This document shows, piece by piece, positions 22,022 to 32,081 of a DNA stretch of 64,000 bases. Position 1 is the stretch's first letter, and each line of letters begins with the position of its first letter. Location: the NCBI GenBank assembly GCA_951802425.1, contig OX637794.1:2790001-2854000 (forward strand). The letters are read 5' to 3'. The DNA comes from Clavaria fumosa. Lineage: Eukaryota > Basidiomycota > Agaricomycetes > Agaricales > Clavariaceae. The position numbers and the translations under genes were made by a program. Under the pieces are notes generated by a model. It saw only the letters and a program-made list of their open reading frames with translations, was not told the DNA's origin and did no database searches.

Positions 22022-24268
22022 TGGCCCCCTCCTCAAGGCTGGGCATCTCGACCAGCTAGCTTCACTTTCTCTGGATGCTTGAGGAAGAAATTGCGGAGTA
22101 GGAGTGCGACATTGGTGAGGTTCTGGCAGGGCTCCTAGGTGTTCTCTTCAATGGGGTATCCTAGCCACTTTACCAGATACTTCACTCCTCATCCTACTTT
22201 CTTCATGTCCAAGATTTCCTCAATGTCATATTCTGAGTGGTTGTCATCAATGGTGGGAGGGGGAGGAGGTGGTCAGGATTGAGAAGTGAAAGAAGGGGGA
22301 ATATACAGAGTTAGGAGGCCCTCATTGAATATGTTGTGGATACACCAGGCCAGGGGCAGTTTGAGGTGGTATCCTGCTGGCCCTACTTTCTCAACAATGG
22401 CAAAAGGTCCAGTGCACTTAGTGTTGAGTTTCTTGTTTGGGTGGTCCATTTTCAGGTTCTGCATGTTGAGCCATACAAGATCACCTTTCCCATATTTGCA
22501 GCTGGGTCACTTCCCACTGTTGTAGCTTTTCTTCATTGCCAGTGCTGCTTTCTCCATTGCCTCCTTGGTGGCCTGCTGCAACTCTTCCAATTTGGCCATC
22601 CACTCATCCACAGCTGGGTTCACCTCTGTCCAGGGATGAATTCCTCCATTCCAAGGATGCTGCCCATAGTCCAAGAAGAAGGGGGTGTAGCCAGTTGCAG
22701 AATGCTCTTGGTTGTTCAGTGCAAACTCCATGGTACTCAGCCACTCAGCCCAGTCATCCTGGAGGTGGTCCACATATCCCTGCAGGTAGGTTTTGATCTC
22801 CTGGTTTACCCATTTGGTCTGTCCATCAGTTTGGGGGTAGAAAGCAGTGCTCAGGTTAGCCTTTATTCCAATCATGCAGTAGAATTCCTTCATGAACTGC
22901 AAGATGAATTGCAGTCCACGGTCACTAACAATTTTCTGGGGAATGCCATGGTTTCAGAATACTCAGTCACACAGGATCCTCACTGCTCCTAGACTCGTCA
23001 GGTTGAACCCAATTGCCTCAATGAGTGTACATTTGGTGAATTTGTCAATGATGACTAGGATAGAGTCAAACCCATGGGACTGTGGCAGTGGTCCTACTAT
23101 ATCCCAGCTGATTGCTGACCATGGTCTGCTTGGCATGGGGTGTGGGTACAGGGGGGTGGCATGCTTAATCTGATCTGGCTTGATCCTCTGGCAGCCCTCA
23201 TACCCAGCCACATAGTGCTCCATGTCCTTCACCATCTCAGGCCACCAGTAGGATTTGAGCACTGTGGCTCTCATTTTCTTAGCCCCAGGATGTTCTGTGA
23301 TGGGGAGGTCATGCTCATAGTTGAGCACTACCTTGTGCACAGCAGGAGGTATCCATATGGTGCCACTCTTCCACCATAGCCCAAAGCAATCTCACGTCCA
23401 ACTGTCATCAAGCTCCTTGGGCTTCATGATGTGTTCTGCACTATTTTTCTGGAGTAGCATCTCCATCTCAGAGGTAAAGCTGGAGCACGCGTCCACCACA
23501 GAGGGAAATATCTGAACAGGGGCATCCTCTTCTGTGGTGTCTCCATAGTCTGGTCTTTGTGATAAGGTATCGGCCTTGGTGTTACTCTTGCTGGTTCAGT
23601 ACTTGATCTCAAAGTCGAAACTCTGGAGCTCTCTGTACCAGGGTTGATGGGTCGACAGATGAAGGCGATGGGGTGGTACTCATGGAGGATGAACTGTCCA
23701 TATCCAAGGAGGCTAAGCTCTGTCTGGATCTCCATGGAAACATGCATTGGTTCAGTCATCAGCTCATCATTGTCGGAGTTCACGTATTCCTTGAGGTCAT
23801 CGAGGTTATGTCGATGGGGCTGTGGGCTGGTGATCTCATACCTGAGGTTGCAGAGTCCAGCAGGGCGATTCTTAGGGCTTCTCTCAGTCTCTCTTCCTGT
23901 CTGCTTTGTTCCTGAGTGTATAGCCTGGCAAAGTAAGGGGCTAGTCATTGTTCCTCCTCTAAAATCCAAAGTTCAAAAGGGTGCAGCTCTTGCCATCTCA
24001 GTATTGCAGTCTCAGTCTCTGAGTAGTCTGACTCTGTCAGAGTGTCCAGGTAGAAAGTTGTTCTTATGCAGCTGTCAAAGTATCTGCTCCAATATTCGTC
24101 CTCCTCAAAGTCCAGTATGGTTACAAGCCACTCATCTGTGATATTGTTGTTATGTGTTGGGTGATTCTCTTGTCATTCTGTTTCACATGATGGGCAGGGG
24201 AATGGGAAAGAAGCTAGGCCAACCAGGGTGAACAGGGTTGAGGTAGCTGGGGGTGGACATTGAAATTG
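22022..24268 (-). mobile_element. Element 2: internally deleted chromovirus (ORF0 joined to RNase H/integrase/chromodomain)
   Basis: From right to left on the minus strand: the PBS-like 12-mer, the extra 5' ORF (about 24200-23650, with NLDDLKEYVNSDNDELM and FILHEYHPIAFICRPINP), then an abrupt junction near 23645 into the end of RNase H, the integrase zinc-binding part (HDLPITEHPGAKKMRATVLK, CQRIKPDQIKH), the catalytic core (SAISWDIVGPLPQSHGFDS, FYPQTDGQTKWVNQEIKTY, FALNNQEHSATGYTPFFLDY) and the chromodomain near 22030-22230. Compared with the complete copy at 26055, about 3.2 kb (gag, protease, RT, most of RNase H) is missing. Several stops are explained by C-to-T or G-to-A changes. It is non-autonomous and inactive. 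Confidence 0.85.
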
Positions 24269-24764
24269 TGTCAGTCTGGTTCCCTCACAGGGAGCATAAG
24301 GGGGAAGTAACTCAATTTCAATGTAAGGAACTACCACTATTACATGGGCACTATATACACAAGGGGAGGGGGCAGTGTGGTGTGTGTGAGTCATGAGGAC
24401 AGGAGCGAGGCTATGTGCACTGAGTCACAAGGTGTAGGGGAAGGGGATTAGGGTAAATGAGATACTAAATAAGGGAGGTGGCAGCAAGGCACAGATAAGG
24501 AACATTGACAAGGGAAATGCTTGGCACAGGCTTGGCTGCCTGAGGGGAGACCTCAACTAAGCCCAATTAGGATAGATTAGTTGATGGGGGCTGTCAGTTC
24601 CACTGTTGTGGATCTGCCTCCATCACAAATTGCAAAGCATGAGAAAGACCAGGAAATGTGGGTGGGAACACGTGACAGGCACTTATAGTGAACCTGCAGG
24701 TGCTGGCGTAGGGTCGCAGTTCTGCAGTGAAGGTCATGAGCAGGCCTCAAGGTCACGGGCAGTC
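24269..24764 (-). mobile_element. 5' LTR of element 2, truncated
   Basis: It matches 21446-22021 from its internal end (tgtcagtctggttccctcac on the plus strand) up to about 24760, where homology stops after aggtcacgggcag. Roughly 80-90 bp of the outer U3 end are missing and the sequence continues directly into a gag fragment of another element. No TSD can be recovered. Confidence 0.82.
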
Positions 24765-24769
24765 AACGC

Positions 24770-25367
24770 ATTGGTGTTCCAACTGCAGGCTGACTACTCT
24801 ATAAAAGTAGAAATAACTAAGGAGGCCATCGAGCCACCTTTCCCAGACAACGAGGTCGTCTTGTCCATCATAAAGCTCAGGGGGGTCAATCTTAATCCCC
24901 TTAATCTCAGCTATTGCCTCAGGCAATAGCGAGGTTTTATCTCGTATCATCACAAGGTAGTGATGTAATACATCGCTCTGGTAGTTTGTAGAACTTGGGG
25001 ATACTTCCCAAGTAATCTCCTGCTCCTTCTGGGGTGGTTCCATCCATCTGAATGGGCCCATCCGACCTGTTGGCTCTTGCTGACCCAGCTGTGGGTATCG
25101 TGACATAGGCCGCAACTCTGGCCCCGCTGTTTCTCGAGGGCCATTGCCCTCCATTCCTCGTTCGCCAGGAGTTCGAGAACCGTCTGCGCGGTTCTCCCTT
25201 CGCCACCCTTCCTCACGGTTGGCTGGCGCCAACCATCTGGCCTCTGGGGCTGCCCCCAAAGGCGCCTGACTCGGCGGGGCAAGCCCCACCTCAGGTTCTA
25301 ACGATTCACAGTGTTGCCACCGTAAGGGAGCTGCTAGCGCAGTTCCCTGCTCATCTAGCGAGTCCAA
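24770..25367 (-). pseudogene. Retroelement gag-like fragment (copy 2)
   Basis: About 190 codons, starting with an Arg/Gly/Pro-rich low-complexity part and ending with EAIAEIKGIKIDPPELYDGQ and ERWLDGLLSYFYFYRVV, typical of the capsid start of fungal gag proteins (a P.YDG...W...L pattern). It stops at the truncated LTR of element 2. Its CpG content is higher than its neighbours, so it may be a younger insertion. The TATA-like run on the minus strand near 25447-25453 may mark its promoter. Confidence 0.55.
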
Positions 25368-26049
25368 TACCCTCCTAACGTGGGTAGCTTCCTCGCTTAG
25401 CTTTTGGCTATGCTTACATCAGCGGCCCCTAGAGGGCCGCTCGCCTATATATACTGCATTGCGACTGTACACAGAGGGTAGATCCCTCTACATAGAACTA
25501 TAACACTCAATATACTGTTGAGTCCGGTTCTTTGAGGGATAGAAAGTCTTACAGAAACTCCCCATGACCTTCTTGTGACCTTAAGCATGACTATCATCCT
25601 CAACTTTTGGTTCAACCATAACACTGACCCTCTGGAACCCATCTCCAAACTTCAAACCTCCTCCATCCCTTCATACCCACATGCTATCTGACCTCTGTCC
25701 CTTCCTTACATCATTTGTTATCCTGTACTCCATCTGCACTCAGTCTGTCCCCCATCAACAAAGTCCAATCTGACCTATCTCCAAATGGACACTACTTCTG
25801 AACTCCATAATCCCATAATCTCCATTACTCTGAAATAGGGGACCCCAAGACTCAGTAGGGGTGTCATTTCAATATGTTTGCCAAGTCCCACCTGAGCCCT
25901 GAAGCCCAATTCTGGAAGACCCAGAATCCCAAATCCAAACTCTGACCAGACTTTGCTCCAATCCACCCAACCACCTGAAACCACTCATAACAGCTACAGC
26001 TTGGCTACACCTTCAGCTTGGCTACAGCTTTGGCTTGGACAAAATGACA
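25368..26049. other. Gene-free repeat DNA left of the complete chromovirus
   Basis: Positions 25420-25560 resemble an LTR or leader with ctatatata. Positions 25560-25980 are CT-rich, gene-free sequence. Positions 25984-26049 contain AGCTTGGCTACAGCTT-type repeats that continue beyond the complete retroelement at 32661, so the element landed inside this repeat. No gene is seen. Confidence 0.45.
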
Positions 26050-26054
26050 TCAGC

Positions 26055-26633
26055 TGTCAGGATCCATTACATAAGCCACCCTCACTGAACTCCACAGCAC
26101 GCTAGGAACTTGCGAAGACAGAGGGGTACGCAATCACGTGATCGACCACGACCAGGCGCCCGTCCGCCACCCTAACCTCACTCTCGCAACTCCTCCAAGC
26201 AGCTACAGGCCAGCAATAAGCGCCCATCACGTACCCCATACCCACGTTCCTTGTGACTTCCCACGCTTTGCAATTCGTGATGGAGGCGGATCAGCAATAA
26301 TGCCTCTGACGTTTCCATCAATCAATCTAACCTAAACGGGACTAATTGAGGTCTCCCCTCAGGCAGCCCAGACCACGCCAAGCATTCCTTCTGTCATCCT
26401 CCCCTCATCCATGCCTCGCCGCTACCTTCCATACTCGGTATCCCCTTTGCCTTATGTTACCTCCCCTATGCCGCGCGACTCAGAACACGTAGCCTCATTC
26501 CCCTTCCTATGACTCATTCCCTACACAGCCCCCTTTCCCCAGTATATATAGTACCTTTGTAATGTGTGTAGTTCCCTACGTTGAAATTGAGCTTCTTTCC
26601 CCTTCTCACTTCTGTGAGGGACTTGGACTGACA
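26055..26633 (+). repeat. 5' LTR of the complete chromovirus
   Basis: 579 bp with TGTCAG/CTGACA ends. It contains TATATATA (26543-26550) and, 35 nt after the TATA start, the word acgttgaaattg (26578-26589), which is complementary to the first 12 nt after the LTR. By eye it differs from the 3' LTR at about 26 positions, all transitions. Confidence 0.95.
26543..26550 (+). promoter_or_regulatory. TATA box of the chromovirus LTR
   Basis: TATATATA about 35 nt upstream of the inferred transcription start (26578). The same spacing (about 33 nt) is kept in element 2. Confidence 0.7.
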
Positions 26634-26645
26634 CAATTTCAACGT
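26634..26645 (+). promoter_or_regulatory. Primer-binding site complementary to the element's own RNA 5' end
   Basis: caatttcaacgt starts at the base right after the 5' LTR and is the exact reverse complement of 26578-26589 in the LTR. No TGG-type tRNA primer site is present. This is the arrangement known from Tf1 of fission yeast, where the RNA 5' end folds back as primer. Self-priming is inferred, not shown. Confidence 0.7.
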
Positions 26646-26715
26646 CCACCCCTTGCTACCTTGACCCTGTCAACCCCCGGTCGGCCTAGCTTTCTCCCTA
26701 CCCCCTGCCCGTCGT

Positions 26716-27240
26716 GTGCAACAGAACGACAAGAAAACCATCCTGGCGTATTTGACGCATAACGAAGACATAACGGACAAGTGGCTCACCACAGTCCTAG
26801 ATTTTGGTGAGGACGAATATTGGGCCCAATACTTTGACACCCACATAAGAACAGAATTCTACCCAGACACCCCAACGGAATCCAATGTATCGGAGACGGA
26901 AACTGCGGTACTGAGACCGCGAGAGCTGCGCCCTTTTGAACTGTGGATTATTGAGGAGGAGAGACGACTTGCCCCCTATTTCGCAAGGTTGTACGTGCAG
27001 GAACAAAGCCGACGAGAAGAGAGATTGAGAGAGGCACTGAGAGCCGCCCTACCAGACTCCACGACCTCAGGCATGAGATCGCCCGCACACAGTACCATCG
27101 ACATTAACCTCGACGACCTTGAGGACTACATAAACAGCGACAACGACGAGTCGACGAATGAACCCACGCACGTTTCCGTGGCGATCCAGACAGAGCTTAG
27201 CCTCATCGGAATCGAACAATTCCTCATCCACGAGTACTGA
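26716..27240 (+). CDS. Extra ORF upstream of gag in the chromovirus (unknown function)
   Basis: 174 codons, acidic, with KKTILAYLTHNEDITDKWL, LDFGEDEYWAQYFDTHIRTE, a Glu/Arg-rich helical centre (EEERRLAPYFARLYVQEQSR) and INLDDLEDYINSDNDES. A related ORF survives in element 2 (about 23650-24200, LDDLKEYVNSDNDELM), which argues that it was a real gene of the family. No known domain is recognised. The terminal TGA is aligned with a sense codon in element 2, so the original ORF may have been longer. Confidence 0.6.
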   Translation: MQQNDKKTILAYLTHNEDITDKWLTTVLDFGEDEYWAQYFDTHIRTEFYPDTPTESNVSETETAVLRPRELRPFELWIIEEERRLAPYFARLYVQEQSRREERLREALRAALPDSTTSGMRSPAHSTIDINLDDLEDYINSDNDESTNEPTHVSVAIQTELSLIGIEQFLIHEY

Positions 27241-27453
27241 CCCCTCGCCTTCATCTGTCGTCCCATCAACCCCATCCCCCCCAGCACCACCAGTTCATAC
27301 CAAGCCCCCCGTAGACTTCGTGAGTTTAGACGAGTGCCTAGCCCGGCAAGCACCGTTGCCACCACCACCACCACAGTCACCTGCGACTCCAGAACCAGAA
27401 CCGCGACCCCAACCCGCAAGTCCATCGCCGCCAGAACCCTCGCCCGCACCCGA

Positions 27454-28525
27454 AATGGCAGATGCTGTCCCCGCAGCCCCAATGCCGAGGCTGGACCTAG
27501 CCATTCCATCCTTTGATGGAAACAAGAAGAATTTCCGGACCTTCCTTAGATCCCTCCGACTACAGTTCCTGGGGAACCAGGGGCTCTATGCCAGTGATCT
27601 AAACAAGATCCTGTTTGCGCTGAGTAAGATTACAGGAGAAGGATTCGCAGCGGAATGGGCAAACATGTGAGGTGATGAGATCTTAAATGCTGGAGTAGCT
27701 GGGACTTGGGAAGATTTCATCCTGGATCTGCGTAGAGCCTTCAATGACCCTAACATCATGGCGACTGCCCTAAACGACATCACCAAGCTGAAACAAGGCA
27801 CACTAGAAGCCGCGGAATTCTTCGCATTGTTCGAAACCCTCATGCGCAAGGCAGAACTGGACCCAGTCGACAACTCTGATGTGCTTATCCACTGGCTGGA
27901 GTCAAATCTCAACCGGAGGCTGACTACGCGAGTCTACAACGTCAATCCCATGCCAGTCACCTATGCCCAGTGGAAGCAACTGGTCGAAACATTGGATGCC
28001 CAACAGAGGAGGCTCGACACCATCATACGCGAGCAAAACGCTAGTCGCCCTGCCCCCACCCAGTTCCAGCAGTCACGACCACTCCCTACGCCTCCGCGCT
28101 ACCCGAACCCGAACCCACCGCGACCCGCGCCTCGCTTCCCCTCCATTCCGCAGCAGCAGCAACGCGCCCCTGCTCCTCAGATCATGCCCCGTCCTGCTGG
28201 TGCCGGTGACAGGATGATCGTGGACCAGACACGGGCTCCTGCAGCTGAACGTCGATGCTTCCGCTGTGGCCAGGTGGGCCACATCGCCCGAAACTGCCAC
28301 CTCCCGGACTCGCAACCCTATGTCCCGAGGCCGCAGGTTCGCGTGATGGTCCCTGGTCCAGTAGAGGTGGAAGAATACGAGAACGAACTCGCGCTGCTTC
28401 GCGACAGGCTCGCAATCTACAAGAGAGAGAGGCAGATGGCTGGTGCCCTGCAGGCCCAGCAACAGCAACAACAGCTCCTGCCGGCTCCCACCCAGGAGCA
28501 GGGTTTTGGAGAAGAGACGCAGTGA
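27454..28525 (+). pseudogene. gag of the complete chromovirus (one in-frame stop)
   Basis: From ATG 27454 (MADAVPAAPMPRLDL) the capsid reads PSFDGNKKNFRTFLRSLRL, NKILFALSKITGEGFAAEW and LKQGTLEAAEFFALFETLMR, then a Pro/Gln-rich linker, the CCHC zinc knuckle CFRCGQVGHIARNC (about 28255-28296), and a Gln-rich tail. A TGA at 27668-27670 follows EWANM; a CGA Arg codon is the likely ancestor. The gag frame overlaps the pol frame by about 270 nt (28255-28525), pol lying in the -1 frame, so pol may once have been made by frameshifting. Confidence 0.85.
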
Positions 28526-31500
28526 GTCCGAGCTCGCATCTCTGTAACAGTACAAGCAATGTTCCCACCCCCACCCCTGTACCCGTAGCAAGTATACCCC
28601 AATATACGATCTTGCAATGGAAACATGCCCAGAGCGCGAACAGACTTGAGGACAACACCACAGTGAAGGTTGCAGAAGAAAAGCCAAAGAGACAGAAGAG
28701 AGAATTAACCCTAGCAGCTCACTTTGAGACTCTGACCACGGCTGAATGGGGAGGCGTTAAGGTCCTGATCGACTCAGGTTGTACCAATTGTTTTATGGAC
28801 CTGGCCTGGTGTAAGGAACTTGGACTGGAACCCATCCCACTACAAAACCTGATCAAAGTGTACAATGTGGACGGCTCGGCAAACAAGAACGGACCAATCC
28901 GCTACGGTATTGACCTCCTGCTAACGATAGGGGACCACCAGGAGCAAATACACTTCTTGCTCGGAGCTGCCAAATCGCACAAGATCATCTTGGGACATGA
29001 CTGGCTATCGAAGCACAACCCCGAGATCAACTGGCCACTAGGCAAAGTCTCCTTCAAACGCTGCCCCCAGAGTTGCTGCTTCGACCCACTTCTCACCAGC
29101 CCATGGACCTACCCGAAAAGTACTGACTGGGACAATGCGCTACAAACGTCTATGGACATTCGCTTCTCCGACTCTGGGAATATGCCTGACTGGCCGTCAT
29201 TATACCCAACAGTCTTCAGTGAAGCTAAATGGGATGAGTTGCCCAAACTGTGACCTGATTTTGACATCAAGATCGAGTTCCGCGAGGACCCAGGACACTT
29301 ATCCTCCAAGCTGTACTTGTTAACCAGGGAGGAAATGGCAGAAATGAACAGGTGGATCGACGAACAGCTGGCTTCAGGAAGGATAAGACCCTCCAAATCC
29401 CCCTACGCCAGCCTGTTCTTTTTCAAGCGAGAAAAGGACAAGCTCCGGCCCATCATCAATTACTCACACCTCAACTCATTTTTGATTAAGGACAAGTTCC
29501 CATTGCCACGCATCCACGATTGTGTAGACAAACTGCGAGGAGCCAGGATCTTTTCCAAGATTGATGTGAAGGGAGGGTTTCCATCAATGAGGTTGTGGGA
29601 AGGACACCAGGAGAGATGCGCCTTCTTGACATCGCGAGGTTTGTTCGAACCCATGGTAATGTGGTTTGGGCTCCAGAATGCTCCCGCGACCTTCCAGAGA
29701 TTTATGAACCATATCTTGAGAGAAGAAATTGCTGGCAGACATGTACTTGCGTATATCAATGACATCATTATCTTCACGGACGACCCTGCGACCCACCGTT
29801 ACTGGATGGACCGAGTCCTGCAGAGGTTCTGTGACAATGGACTGTGCCTCCAACTGAGCAAGTGTGAGTTTGAGAAGGTGGAGGTATTCTACCTAGGGCT
29901 CAGGCTCTCGCACAACCGACTCGAGCACAACCCGGCCAAGGCAGAAGCAATCCAAAACTGGCCAGAGCCCCGAAATGTCAAGGAACTCCAACATTTCCTG
30001 GGAATGGTCAACCACCTGCAGAGGTTCATCCCTAATCTGTCCTTGCAAGCCAAACCCCTGTTTAAGCTCACCGGTAACATCCCCTGGTGCTGGCAGAGTG
30101 AACAGGTCGCAGCTTTCCTGGACATGAAAGGAGCGCTTGTTTCAGCCCCGGTCCTTGCTCTACCCCAGGATACGGGTAGGTGGAAGGTAGAAACAGACGC
30201 TAGTAACCTTGCGACAGGTGGAGTTCTCTCCCAGCAGCAGCCCGACAGGACCTGGAGACCAGTCGACTACATCTCCGAGGCCCTCACAGCAGCCGAAAAG
30301 AACTATGATGTCTATGACAAGGAGCTCCTTGCGGTTATCAGAGCATTGAGAGAGTGGAGAGCATATCTCATAGGAGTGGATGAAACCTTCGAGATATGGA
30401 CCGACCATGCAAACTTGCAATACTTCAGAAAGCCCCAAAAACTGAAACCACGGCAAATACACTGGTACGGAGAACTCCAGAGTTTCAACTTCGCAATCAA
30501 GTATCGAACCAGTAAAAGCAACACCAAAGCCGACACCCTCTCGCGAAGACCCGACTATGGGGAGGCCGCCGCCGAAGATGCTCCCGTCCAGATGCTCCCC
30601 CCCGACATGGACGTACGCACCAGCTTCACATCCGAAATGGAGACGCTCCTTCAAAAAAAAAGCGTGGAAAATGTCACCAAGCCCGCAGAAATCGATGACA
30701 GCTGGACGCGAGACCGCCTGGGATTGTGGTGGAGAAACAACACTGTATGGATACCCCCGGCCGTCCGCGAGGTGGTACTCAACTATGAACATGACCTTCC
30801 CATCGCGGGACACCCCGGGATTAAGAAGATGAAGGCTGCGATGCTCAAAGCCTACTGGTGACCCGAGATGGTAAAGGATGTGGAGAAGTACGTGTCTGGA
30901 TGCGAAGGCTGTCAGAGAACCAAGCCTGACCGAACCAAGCGTGCCGTGCCTCTACACCCACACCCAGTCCCGAACAGTCCATGGTGGGCGATCAGCTGGG
31001 ACATAGTAGGGCCGTTGCCACAGTCCTGTGGCTTCGACTCCATCCTTGTGATTGTCGACAAATTCGCCAAGCACACACTCATCAAAGCAATTGGTTTCAA
31101 CTTGACGAGTCTGGGAGCAGCAAGAATCCTCCGCGACCGAGTATTCCAGAACCACGGAATCCCCCAGAAGGTCATCAGCGATCGTGGCCTGCAGTTCGTC
31201 TCTCGATTCATGAAGGAGTTCTACCGGATGATTGGGATAAAGGCCAATCCGAGCACTGCCTTCCATCCCCAAACTGACAGACAAACAGAATGGGTGAATC
31301 AGGAGATCGAGACCTACTTGCGGGAATACGTCAACCATCTCCAGGACAATTGGGTGGAGTGGTTAAGCACAGTGGAATTTGCGTTGAATAACCGGGAACA
31401 TTCTGCGACAGGCTACACGCCCTTCTTCCTGGACTATGGCCAACATCCCTGGAATGGAGGTATACACCCGCGGACAGAGGTGAACCCAGCTGCTGATGAG

Positions 31501-32070
31501 TGGATGGCGAAGTTGAAAGAGTCACGACATGCTGCCAAAGAGGCCATGGAGAAAGCCGCACTGGCAATGAAGAAAAGCTATGACAGCGGAAAACGACCCA
31601 GCCGCAAGTATGGGAAGGGAGACTTGGTTTGGCTCAACACGCAAAACTTGAAAATGGACTGCCCAAATAAGAAACTTGACAACAAACGGGCTGGGCCTTT
31701 TGCCATCATTGAGAAAGTAGGACCAGCAGGGTACCGTCTCAAGCTACCTCCCACTTGGCGCATCCATGATGTATTCAATGAGCTTCTCCTGACCCCATTC
31801 ATTCCCCCTTCTTTTGCCTCCCAGGCCCGACCTCCTCCGCCCCCTCCAACCATCGATGATGACCATTTAGAGTACGAGGTCGAAGAGATCCTGGACGTGA
31901 AGAAAGTAGGATGAGGAGTGAAATACCTGGTAAAGTGGCTAGGCTACCCCATCGAAGAAAACACCTGGGAACCCCGCCAAAACCTCACCAACACCGCAAT
32001 TCTCCTCTGCGACTTCTTCCTCAAACACCCAGACAAGGTGCGACTGGCCGGTCGAGACACCCAGCCTTGA
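28526..32070 (+). pseudogene. pol of the complete chromovirus: protease, RT, RNase H, integrase, chromodomain
   Basis: In one frame with three stops. Protease: LIDSGCTNCFMD. RT: REKDKLRPIINYSHLNSFL, LFEPMVMWFGLQNAPATF and active box YINDIIIF (about 29751-29774), where YIDD is expected. RNase H: ETDASNLATGGVLSQQQ, EIWTDHANLQYFRKP. Integrase: zinc finger HDLPIAGHPG with CEGCQRTKPD, then WDIVGPLPQSCGFDS, FVSRFMKEFYRMIGI and NNREHSATGYTPFFLDYG. The C-terminus has a chromodomain ([30 protein letters not shown]), which defines chromoviruses and in relatives directs integration to heterochromatin. TGAs lie at 29251 (before PDFDIKIEF), 30859 (a Trp position, G to A) and 31912 (inside the chromodomain). 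Confidence 0.92.
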
Positions 32071-32081
32071 GGAAGGGGCCA
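32069..32081 (+). other. Polypurine tract of the chromovirus
   Basis: gaggaaggggcca ends directly at the 3' LTR start (32082), the expected primer site for plus-strand DNA synthesis. Element 2 has the related aggagggggcca just before its 3' LTR on the minus strand. Confidence 0.75.

Noticed and set aside
26634..26651. tRNA primer-binding site in the complete chromovirus
   Set aside because: The bases after the LTR do not begin with TGG or match a tRNA 3' end that I know, and the self-complementary 12-mer explains them better.
31912..32070. Chromodomain as a separate gene or readthrough product
   Set aside because: The frame continues unchanged after the TGA and element 4 has a sense codon there, so a mutated stop is the simpler reading.
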